Source: Sclerurus mexicanus (lineage: Eukaryota > Chordata > Aves > Passeriformes > Furnariidae). From it: a DNA stretch of 64,000 bases. The notes beneath the pieces were generated by a model. The model saw only the letters and a program-made list of their open reading frames with translations. It searched no databases and was not told the DNA's origin. Every line of letters starts with the position of its first letter. Within the stretch, counting starts at the first letter, position 1. Shown here piece after piece: positions 29,001 to 41,000 of this stretch. Made by a program: the position numbers and the translations under genes. Location: contig VWZF01003842.1 in NCBI GenBank assembly GCA_013396755.1, forward strand, positions 1,651,442 to 1,715,441, given 5' to 3'.

Positions 29001-32000
29001 TGGTTTAATAAGCATGCTTTAAGTGTCTTATTTAATATTATCTGTTATTTCTCTGGTAGTGATAGTTGCCTATAATTTTTCAGATGCCTGAGTGCCTTCC
29101 AGAATAGAAACTTGTCTAAAATTATATCATGAATACTGTTTACTTTTTGTTTGACCATACTAAATGGTAGATTTTTATTATCAGAGTCAAGGAAAATTTT
29201 CCATGGGGGTTGCTTGTTCGACTCCATGTATGTATTCTTGTGTTTTTTATAACCTATTCTTCATGTTTTGTTTTCTTTGATTTCTGAAAATCTTTTTGTT
29301 TGCACCTAAGAAATATATTTTTTTTTAAGGGTATGATCAACCTGGTTCTTGAATGTATTGATCGCTTGAATGTATACAGCAGTGCGGCTCATTTTGCAGA
29401 CGTAGCTGGGAAGGAAGCTGGAGAAGCATGGAAATCTATTCTGAATTCTTTGTATGAATTACTAGGTAAGACATAGTACAGGTTACTGGGATTGTTTTAG
29501 CGCAAAATAATGAAGAATAGAGAAACACATACCTGTTTTAGTATAGAAGAACTTCCCCTGTGTAGAAATTAATGATACAAATTAAACAAGATTTTTGCAT
29601 ATGCACAGGTTGCAAGAGTGACCAAAATAGTACTTCCTAACATTAGATTGGTAGATTTTATAAACATTATAAGGTAATTTTTAGGTTTTAATTTTGGTTT
29701 TCATCATTTTTATAGCTGAAAGATAAATACACCCTCTGTACACCTCTCTCCACTTCTGTAACTTGCAGCATAGTGACAATGTGGGTCAAAAACAGGACTG
29801 AAACTTAAGATACATCAGACTGCTTTGCTTTCAGCTAAGAGTAATTTGTAACAGTGGTACACTGTTGTCCTTTGTACTATAATTTTGTATAAAGAACCTT
29901 TTCAGAAGTAGGTGGGAGTTTTTGCCAGTGGATTTATTATGCTTGATGATTGAGAAATTTTATGACTTGGCAACATGAATTATATTGTAGATTCTTGAAT
30001 GGAGTGTCCAGATCCTTTTCCCCTCTCTTTTTTTTTTTNNNNNNNNNNNNNNNNNNNNNNNNNNNNNNNNNNNNNNNNNNNNTGTCTTGTGTTTTTCAAG
30101 CCGGCATGAGTCTTTCTAACCTTTGCATGTTACAGTTCCGTTATCTTTGCCAGTATCTTATCTTTGCTCAGAACTCCATTGTTACAGAAAATGTTTCTTG
30201 TTGTTTTCACTGTATTTCAACAAAACAAAATAGAATCACAGAATGTGTAAGGTTGGGAGGGACCTCTGGTGGGGTCATCAGGGCCAGTGTCCCTCTCAGA
30301 TAGGGTCTTCCTAGAGCACATTGCACAGGATGGAATCCAGACAGATTTTTAGTATCTCCATGGAGGAAGACATCCCAGCCTCTCCAGACAGTCTGTTGTT
30401 CCAGCGTACAGTCACAAACACACTAAAGAAGTTCTTCCTCGTGTTCAAGTGGAAGTTCCTGTGCATCAGTTTCTGCCCATTGCCTCTCATCTTGGTGCTT
30501 GGCACCACCAAGAAGAACCTGGGTCCATCCTCTCGATGCTCACCCTTCAGATACTTGTATACATTGAAGAGGTCTCCTCAGTATTCTCTTCTCCAGGCTA
30601 AATAGGCTTTAAAAACTCTCTCAGGCTTTTCTCATAAGAGAGATGCTCCACTACCTTAATCCTCTTTGCAGCTCTCTGCTGGACTCACTCCAGAGGAATC
30701 TAATACACCCCAGGATACCACTGGCCTTTTTGGCCACAGGGGCACACTGCTGGCTCATGGACAACTTGTTGTCCACCAAGACCTCCAGGTCTTCCACAGA
30801 GCTGCTTTCCAGCAGGTCAGCACTGTGCTGGTGCAGGGGGTTATTCCTTCCCAGCTGCAGGACCCTACATTTCTCCTTGCTGAACCTCAGACAGTTCTGC
30901 TCTGCCCAATTCTCCAACCTGTCAAGGTTCTTCTGAAGGGCTGCACAGCCTCTGGGGCATCAGCAACTCCTCCCAGCTGTGTGCCATCAGCAAACTTGCT
31001 AAGAAGGCATCTGCCCCTTCATCCAAGTCACCAATTATGTTAAACTTTAGCATGAGCTTCTCCACAGGGCTAGTACTACTGTTACGTTTTCCCTCCCTCT
31101 ATTTCTCTCTTTGCTCATCCTGATGCCTGTATGAATGCTTGAAAATACAGTATTGTCTAATGTGGTTTTGGGGGATATCTTGTCCAATCCTGAGATAAAA
31201 AGATCATCTAGAAGGAACATTGTTAAATATTTTACATCTTAATCTATCTTTCAATTCATATGTACCCATTAAGTAAAGTGAACGTGCTGTAGGCTTTATT
31301 TTTTTTTTAGGATGATTATTTAATTTGTACTACTGGTAGTTATTTGATTCATTAAGAATCAGAGAAGTTATGGCAAGAATTATAAACATTTAAAAGTATC
31401 CAGACTGTGGCCAGAGAGTAAATGTCTCCATGAAATTAACTGATGACCTTTTAGAGTGTAGGTGTTGGAATATAAAATTCTGTGGTTGAGTATAGATATA
31501 GGAGACAGTTGAACTTTTTGTTGCAGTTTACTTATCTCTTGTTACATTAAGCACAGTGCAGACTGGAGGAAGTAGTGGCTTGATTTCTGAATCATTTCTT
31601 GAAGTCTGAAATTTCCAATTGGCAAGGCTAGAAAATTGCTTCTGAAAGAGCCTGCTTGTCTTGTACCAAGTGTTGTTTCCGTGGACATGTAGTGAGAACA
31701 GAGCACAAGCTTTTGATGACTTCCCAGTGTTCGTGCCCCTCCTGTCCTCTGATGTTACTTCCTTTACTGCATTATCTTCCGGCAGCTAGTGCTTAGGAAG
31801 CCTGGCTTTGATCTGGCTATAATGAATTTGTACATTGCTATCTTCTGAATAGTGCTGGAACTGTACAGTAATTACATGGATGACAAATGGATATTGCTTT
31901 CTCAGTCTTGCTTCAGCAAACAGTACTTTGTTTTTTGAGTCTGCACATAAATAAAAGTAAACCGTGACGCCAGAATTCATGGCCTGTGTCATGTCATTGA

Positions 32001-35000
32001 TGTTGTGTTGTATATCACTGTGATGAGAATGTAGGCATTTACAGACTTTGAGTTGAGACCAGATGCTATCATGCAGAAAAGTCATGTAATCTTAGAATAG
32101 TTTGGGTCGCAAAGGACTGTTAAAGATCATCTTGTCCAACCATCCTCATTGCAAAAAGTTCGTTCCTTATATCCAATCTAAATCTACTGTCTTTCAATTT
32201 GAAATGATTGACATATATGTACTGAGGCATCTGTCCTTTCTCCATTACAAATACAGGCATTCACTGCGAACTTCTACTTGATCTTTTTGTGTCACAAAAG
32301 AATATGCAGGAGTATATGCAATGATGTGACTTTATTATCTGATGGACCACATCCTGGTTTTTATTTCTTTAAATCTGAATGCTGGTCTTGTTCAGAGTAG
32401 TAGGCAATAAGAAAAGCAATTGCTAGACTTTTTTTTTTTTTGTTTTCAATTTTAAGTGTCTGTATGCCTCATTTAATGGACAGCTTCAACCTTTTGCAAA
32501 GTTCTGCTGAGCTGCATTTATGAAGCCATCTGTGTCTTATTGCTATGAATGGAGTTAAGTTTAGTGATGTTGTGTTAAGCATTGAACTGTTATATGTTCA
32601 TACCTGAAGCACAGTGAAGTTGTGTGCCTTGCACATAACCAATAAAAAACACTTAGAGAAACAGGTGTTCCTTTGTTCTAATCTGTGTAACAAGATACTA
32701 CCCCTCTTACAATTCTCAAGTGTTTTCAAATAACTGTTGTGATGATTAATGAAGAGATTTCAGTGTAGAGATTTTTTTTTAAATCACATATTGCAGCAAG
32801 AGAAAGGTTTTTGTTTGTTTTGCTGTTAGGGATTGTTTTTCTGATTGGTTGTGTGTTTTTTTGTTTTTGTTTTATGGTGTTCTTGTTTTATGATTTTTTT
32901 GAGGTTTTTTTTGCTATGAAGCAGTTGAATTGTGATCTCTTTCCTCATGATATAGAAGTGTCAGTGCAGTGACTTGTTTGCAGTTCCTCCAGTTTCATAT
33001 CATATTTAAGATATATATTACATATATATCATATATATGATATATATAATATAATATATATAATATAATATATATAATATATATATTATATATTTTACAA
33101 ATAAAGCAGAATAAAAACACAGTTGCAACATAATATAGTGAATTTGTGCAGCAACAAGACATAGATTTTAAGAGGCCATTGCCTCTTAGCAGGACCAACA
33201 GTCTCTGCTGCTGAAATAACCACAGAAATTTCAGTTTGAAATAATTTCTTGTCAGAATTAGAAAAAAAATCTTAAGAAAAGCAGTATGCACTCTTCCACA
33301 CACCAAACAGAAATGTTAGTGCCTCACACCTTTTTGGAGGCGAACAGATGCTCTGAGAGCTCGTGTGTATTTACATACCTGCAAATGCACGTAATCGAGG
33401 GCAGGGCAGGCTTGTGGGTGCCTGCAGTGTTCAGTGAGATTTCAGTTCAGTTATACCCACCAAATCAGTGCATGCATTCAGTCTACTTCGATCTTCAGCT
33501 TAAAGCATGAGGGTGAAACATGCTTTACCCTCCAGCCCTGTCAAACGTATGAGAAGCAGTTCCTGGACATACATCTTGTGTTAGTTCCTATTACTCTTGA
33601 ACAAAAGCACGAATGCATCAATAGAAAACAATTTGCATTCATCACCTATGCTTGTTGGCTTCACAGTCTGATTTTCCAATGTTTTCTGTCATTACAAGAA
33701 TACTGTAGCAGCTGACTTTGTGGTTGTCAGTACTGGCTTCTTCATGTAGAGCATTTTGCAGGGATTATTGAGATCATTGTAAAGCCAAAAAAATTCAAAT
33801 TCCTTAAAGGTCAATTTGATAGCAAAGGTATTTCTCATGCTTAATTCTAGCTATCACTTACATTATTTAAATTTAAATCAAGAACATAGTAGTTAAAGTT
33901 TAAGAATCTATCTTACTGGGTGCTTTCTGACAAGACAAGATAATTTAAATTTAAATGGACTAATAATTGTGAATTTTTTTCTCTTTTTCCAATAGCGGCT
34001 CTGATTCGAGGAAATCGTAAAAACTGTGCTCAGTTTTCTGGATCTCTTGATTGGTTGATCAGCAGATTAGAAAGACTGGAAGCCTCTTCTGGTATGCTTT
34101 TTAGTATTTTAACTTCCTTTTTTGACCAGTTCTAAATTCTTTAAAATCGGTGATATAATTGTTTGGCCTAATTATAATGAAGCGTGTTTTATGAGAAAAT
34201 AAATTGTATTGATAAATTGTGATTTTTATTTGTAACATTTTTTACATCTTGATTTCAGTTGTAGTTTAAGTTTTACTCAGTTCTGGTAGTCTTGCCTTTC
34301 CCTTGACTAATTGATTGCAGTGTTACCGTTTAATTCAGGCAAACAAAGCATTTGTCAGAATAGCTGTTCTAGAGTTTAAATAATATTAAGTTGTGTGCAT
34401 GTTTTTCAGAATTGCATCAAACTAAATATAGCCATGTGGAATGAATGTAAGTTGTCATTTCTTGAATGACTGTAGTGGTAATGTAGGGAAGTTCATGTAT
34501 TCTGCTTGAGTATGTGTAAGAATAGATGAGTCTTTACAATCTACCTGTCGGTTTCCATGTAAGAGTGTTACCTCTGTAATACATATACCCTTTTTTTTAA
34601 TCACCTCTCTCACTCCTGAGGTCTGAATTTCTATTTAATGTTAAAAGGGAATGTTTCTCAGTTGCAGTTGAGACTGTTTTGCTTTATATATAATATTTTT
34701 ACTAGGTTGTGGTTTGTTGGGTTTTTTTGTTTGTTTTTGGGTTTTTTTTAGATGGCTGTTGAGAGTCTTTCTAGCCTTATTTTCTTTAATTATGGTACAG
34801 TAAATTCAAGAGACAGGAAGGTTTGTAGGCAGACCAGTGGCAAGATAGTTACAATAACAGTGCAACATACCTCTCTGGTTGCATATTTATAATTTATTCT
34901 CATCGTCTTCCTGGTATAGTGTCATGTGTTGTTCCACAAAGTGAATGGAATGTAAGGGTTAATTAGAGAGTTATTCTCGGGAACGGAAATGCATTCCCCA

Positions 35001-38000
35001 TCCTGTTTTTCCAGTCCTGAATCATATTTCTGCCACACATAAACATGTACTCAAGAGTCTTTGAAACATTAAGGAAGGGATGTCTGGAAGGGAGTATGTC
35101 CCCCATTGCAAAAATTTTTGTTTTGTATTAGACTGGTAAACATTTGAAAAGAAATGTTACAGGCATGACACAGTACACAATTGTACTCACCAGCATTTTA
35201 CTGTGGCTTTAATCCATGAGAAACATCCTGCTATTGCTGAGTATTCTAAGTAAAAATAGGAGTTGTCTCAGTGCAGATCACCATTTGACATATATTAACA
35301 AATTTCTTACCTCAGTGTACCTAATACATTGGGTGTAGAGGTCCTAACCAAANTGTTTTTTTGTTTTTGTTTTATGGTGTTCTTGTTTTATGATTTTTTT
35401 GAGGTTTTTTTTGCTATGAAGCAGTTGAATTGTGATCTCTTTCCTCATGATATAGAAGTGTCAGTGCAGTGACTTGTTTGCAGTTCCTCCAGTTTCATAT
35501 CATATTTAAGATATATATTACATATATATCATATATATGATATATATAATATAATATATATAATATAATATATATAATATATATATTATATATTTTACAA
35601 ATAAAGCAGAATAAAAACACAGTTGCAACATAATATAGTGAATTTGTGCAGCAACAAGACATAGATTTTAAGAGGCCATTGCCTCTTAGCAGGACCAACA
35701 GTCTCTGCTGCTGAAATAACCACAGAAATTTCAGTTTGAAATAATTTCTTGTCAGAATTAGAAAAAAAATCTTAAGAAAAGCAGTATGCACTCTTCCACA
35801 CACCAAACAGAAATGTTAGTGCCTCACACCTTTTTGGANATCACTTACATTATTTAAATTTAAATCAAGAACATAGTAGTTAAAGTTTAAGAATCTATCT
35901 TACTGGGTGCTTTCTGACAAGACAAGATAATTTAAATTTAAATGGACTAATAATTGTGAATTTTTTTCTCTTTTTCCAATAGCGGCTCTGATTCGAGGAA
36001 ATCGTAAAAACTGTGCTCAGTTTTCTGGATCTCTTGATTGGTTGATCAGCAGATTAGAAAGACTGGAAGCCTCTTCTGGTATGCTTTTTAGTATTTTAAC
36101 TTCCTTTTTTGACCAGTTCTAAATTCTTTAAAATCGGTGATATAATTGTTTGGCCTAATTATAATGAAGCGTGTTTTATGAGAAAATAAATTGTATTGAT
36201 AAATTGTGATTTTTATTTGTAACATTTTTTACATCTTGATTTCAGTTGTAGTTTAAGTTTTACTCAGTTCTGGTAGTCTTGCCTTTCCCTTGACTAATTG
36301 ATTGCAGTGTTACCGTTTAATTCAGGCAAACAAAGCATTTGTCAGAATAGCTGTTCTAGAGTTTAAATAATATTAAGTTGTGTGCATGTTTTTCAGAATT
36401 GCATCAAACTAAATATAGCCATGTGGAATGAATGTAAGTTGTCATTTCTTGAATGACTGTAGTGGTAATGTAGGGAAGTTCATGTATTCTGCTTGAGTAT
36501 GTGTAAGAATAGATGAGTCTTTACAATCTACCTGTCGGTTTCCATGTAAGAGTGTTACCTCTGTAATACATATACCCTTTTTTTTAATCACCTCTCTCAC
36601 TCCTGAGGTCTGAATTTCTATTTAATGTTAAAAGGGAATGTTTCTCAGTTGCAGTTGAGACTGTTTTGCTTTATATATAATATTTTTACTAGGTTGTGGT
36701 TTGTTGGGTTTTTTTGTTTGTTTTTGGGTTTTTTTTAGATGGCTGTTGAGAGTCTTTCTAGCCTTATTTTCTTTAATTATGGTACAGTAAATTCAAGAGA
36801 CAGGAAGGTTTGTAGGCAGACCAGTGGCAAGATAGTTACAATAACAGTGCAACATACCTCTCTGGTTGCATATTTATAATTTATTCTCATCGTCTTCCTG
36901 GTATAGTGTCATGTGTTGTTCCACAAAGTGAATGGAATGTAAGGGTTAATTAGAGAGTTATTCTCGGGAACGGAAATGCATTCCCCATCCTGTTTTTCCA
37001 GTCCTGAATCATATTTCTGCCACACATAAACATGTACTCAAGAGTCTTTGAAATATTAAGGAAGGGATGTCTGGAAGGGAGTATGTCCCCCATTGCAAAA
37101 ATTTTTGTTTTGTATTAGACTGGTAAACATTTGAAAAGAAATGTTACAGGCATGACACAGTACACAATTGTACTCACCAGCATTTTACTGTGGCTTTAAT
37201 CCATGAGAAACATCCTGCTATTGCTGAGTATTCTAAGTAAAAATAGGAGTTGTCTCAGTGCAGATCACCATTTGACATATATTAACAAATTTCTTACCTC
37301 AGTGTACCTAATACATTGGGTGTAGAGGTCCTAACCAAAGAGATGTCATAACTAAACATTCATACTGGTTTACGTTCTTGTTAAGGAAACCTGCTCTGCA
37401 GATGCTGTGATCTTCTTGCTTTATTGAGCATTTAAGTGATAGAGAGTTTAAACTGAAACAATCATTTAAAACCTGTCAAAACCACAAGACCACTATGGTC
37501 CGCCTTTGGCGTGAGAGCATTCATCTAAGGAGAATAGTCTTAAAATTATGCAGTTGCATGGAATTTGATTGCAACCTGCTCAATTTAAATGTATTTCCCA
37601 AGTTTTTCATGGTGAAATTATTTCCTAAGAGATCTAATTTTACATCTGAAACTGGGGATGAGGATTTTCAGAAATAATGCAAAACTTTGTGCTCAACTTT
37701 TGGAGGTTCAAGATGAAATTTCTTATGACAGCTCTAAAAATTCTATGTTATGTGGTTTCTGTTATGTATGTATTTAAATATTCTCAAGGTAAAAAAAAAA
37801 GTTTGAAAATTAACACTTAATTGTTTATGATACTATAGTAAGGTATGAGATCCATTCTGTAAACTGCAGAGTCATCTGACACTATAATCTCACTGTGTGA
37901 TGAACCACCTGGCATGCTGCAAAAACTCTGATGGTACTAATGCTTGCAATGCTCATTTGTTCTGAGTTTTCTTCTAGGAACTAGGCCACTTGAACTGCTT

Positions 38001-41000
38001 CCCCATATGTTCTGGTAACGTAACTTCCATGTTGCCTCCAGAGCTGATTTTATAATAAAGACTTTTTCTGGTTTTGACAGAGTCAGTTATAAAAAGATGC
38101 TAATTAGGCGTACTTTAGTTGTCTCAAGAGGCACAGTAGGTTTAGATTTTCGCATGTAAATGTAATTCTGTGATTTTATGTGGCATGCTTGCTTGCCAGA
38201 TTTTCAGCTTTTTTTTTGGCTTTACCAGGGTGAAGATACTCACTGTTTTTAATTTACAGTGGTAGGTCTACAATAGGGAGAAATACTGGCTTATATTACA
38301 CTTCTAAAATAAGAATAATTGGATACCTATATTCACTTAAAATAATTAATTATTTTTCTAAGGTAGAGTGTTTATGAGGAAGAAACACCACATTCTGTTA
38401 ATAACATCAAAATTAAGCTCACCTTCAACATGGAAGTTGTGAGCTACATCTCCTGGAAGTGTTTTCTTTAATGTGTTGTGATAAAGATTTGGTGCTAAAA
38501 GCTATTACCAATAAAATTCCTCTTTTCACTTTTTTCTTCTCCTTGAGCTAAAACTGCTATGAGAACAGAACAGAGGCATTAAATATATAAACAGCAACTG
38601 TGAATTGATTGTATGAGTTAGATTGGAAATTGATTCAGTTCCTAAGCTTCACTGAAGCAAAAGAAAGAAAATTATGATCTGTCCAAGTATAAATGTGTCC
38701 AAGAGTGGACCATGTTAGAAGTGAGATATAGCAGTTGAGCAAATAATGCAATGCAAATGCTTCAGCTGTCTCTTCAATGCATAAATTATGATTAGATTGG
38801 CCTTTCACTCTGAAATATATTCCGGATGGCATTAAAACATAGGTAAAATAGAATACAGCAAGTTAGTAATCTAAGGTTGAGGAATACTTTCGGTTCAGGT
38901 GACTTGGTTTGCAAGCTGCAGGTTCATCTTGGGGGGCAGTAGGAGTCTGAGCCCCAGGCAAGAGGCTGTGAACTGCCCACCCTCTGTTTATGAAAGGGCA
39001 CAGGGATCTGTGGCCCAGCCAGGGAACCAGACACTCAGAGACACAGGAGGAGCCGAGACCCCTGGACTTCCACTCTTAGACTGTAGTGGTATAACAGCCC
39101 AGGGGTTCCTTTGCTCAGAGTCCCTCCTCGCTAGCACCCAGCTTGAACTGATATAGTGGAATTTAGTTATTGCACTAAGATTAAATTATTTCAAGTATCG
39201 GGAGTTCTGAGATTCTGCCTGGGGTTGAGCTGGTTAGGAAACCTTGTTTGACTGTGGGAGTGTGTGGGGTGTGAAGCTGCGAAGGGGCCTCAGTCCCAGC
39301 TCAGGTGATGCAAGTGTGACTGCCAGAGTGGCTCCTGGATGGTCAAACAGGGCAGTTTAACATGGATACCCTCCAAGTAAACACTTTTTCACCAGATAAT
39401 ATCAGGTTTTGAGTATTTTCTTAAAGAACATGCATTTCGTTCTAGTATTCTACAGTATGACATTAAAGCAGTCAACATACTGTGCTGAAAATATATGCTT
39501 TCTTTCAGCTCTTAGTCATTAAGAATTTTCACTCTCCTTAGCGTAAACTCTTCGTATCATACTGTTTGTGATATTTGTATTAAACTCAAATGCTTCCTGC
39601 TTTACTGCCTTGAGGAACTTCAGTGAAATTGGAACAAGTCCAGTTGTCTTTAATGTAGACAATCTAAAAGTGAATCAGTCTGAACAGACACAGTACATTC
39701 ATATACAATTTTTTTCTGAAACAGAAGGAATTTACCCTTAGGACAAAGCATGTTTAATAATTAGGATTCAGATGCTACAGTAATTAAGGAAGGTGCTGTG
39801 GCAACTGAATCTAATTGATGATATGAATTTATTATCAAATGTTTGCATTTTCAAACTATTTTTACTTCTGTTATTGAAAATGTTAAGAATAGAAAATGAA
39901 CCCTGTATACTATATCAAGACAAAATTGAGATTATTACTCTACCTACACAAATCTGAAAATTCCAAGGTTATGGTTATCACACATATTGTTTCATATTGG
40001 ATTACTATTTATATTTTTAAAAATGTGTTTAAGTGCTATAGTAGCAAGTGGCAAGCTTTCAACTACCAAGTTTTGAATGTAGTGATTTCCCTGCATTCCC
40101 AGATCACTCTGACACATAGTAAAGTTCTTGATCTTGTTACAGACTACCCCTCTATATTAAGGATCCTTTTGTAAGACTTTTTTAATGTCCCTAAGTACTT
40201 TTATCATGGTCGAGTGACTCCTGCCTGTGCAGTTGGCAGGATGGGTGGACTCTGCTCCTGGTACATTGCTACAGAGCATCTACTCCTTCAGCTTGATCTC
40301 ACGACTCTTAGGTTTTTATCCGTTTTAACAATGTTGTTACTGTCAGTGTTCATAGTACAGTCATAGAATCATAGAATGGTGAAATAATGAAAGTATGCAT
40401 CTGTTGCAGCCCAGATCATACCACTGCCAAATACAGATTTAGTATGTTCTCTTATTTGTAGTTGAAACTTCTTATGATTATACCTTCAGGGCTAGAGAAT
40501 CATTCTGGGAGCTCATCTCTAACTCACTGTATTATAGTTGAGACTTTTTTCAGAACCACTGCACAGAACAAGAAAATAGTCTACAATATCTGTACTGAAT
40601 CACCTGCATTTTCTATTTACACATGTATGGCTCCGTCTTCAAATATATTAAACCACACACTTTTATTGAAACCTCTTTACCAGATAAATCAAATTGTCAT
40701 TGTATCTGTTGTCTTCTACCTTTACTACATATCAGTTCTTGCATAATCTGTACACTTTGTTAATGATGACATCATATCTTCCTCCAGATCTCTGGAAAAA
40801 ATGTTAAATAGTATGGAGTTAAAAGGTGATGGTGCTGTAGGTTATCTGTAGCAGCTGGTGTTCTCCTCTGCACTAGGATCAAAGAAAGACCAGAGTTCTC
40901 TTACTGAGAGATTTTTGTTTGATGGTTCTGTTTTTCCGGCATTACCGTGCTACATTTTCTTTTAATTAAAAGTCAACATGGCAAAGAGCAGAAGACTCTT

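Larger units (their letters stand above)
29466..33995 (+). other. RYR2: RYR2 intron 16
   Basis: A 4530-bp intron. It contains a 44-base N gap (30039-30082), a long antisense CR1 (30229-31045), a short antisense CR1 end (32087-32215), T/G-rich sequence (32810-32920), an AT palindrome array (33008-33094) and two copies of a 14-bp palindrome just before exon 17. Parts of it (32854-33338 and 33853 onward) recur downstream next to N bases. Confidence 0.9.

Noticed and set aside
29950..30303. 117-codon frame crossing the N gap
   Set aside because: The gap is of unknown length and content, so the frame is meaningless.
30643..31043. Open frames of up to 125 codons on the plus strand
   Set aside because: Antisense reading of CR1 ORF2; the meaningful coding is on the minus strand and is broken.
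32995..33306. 103-codon minus-strand frame occurring twice (also 35495-35806)
   Set aside because: Its Ile/Tyr-rich end is the AT palindrome array, and the second occurrence is the duplicated fragment, so it is not evidence of a conserved gene.
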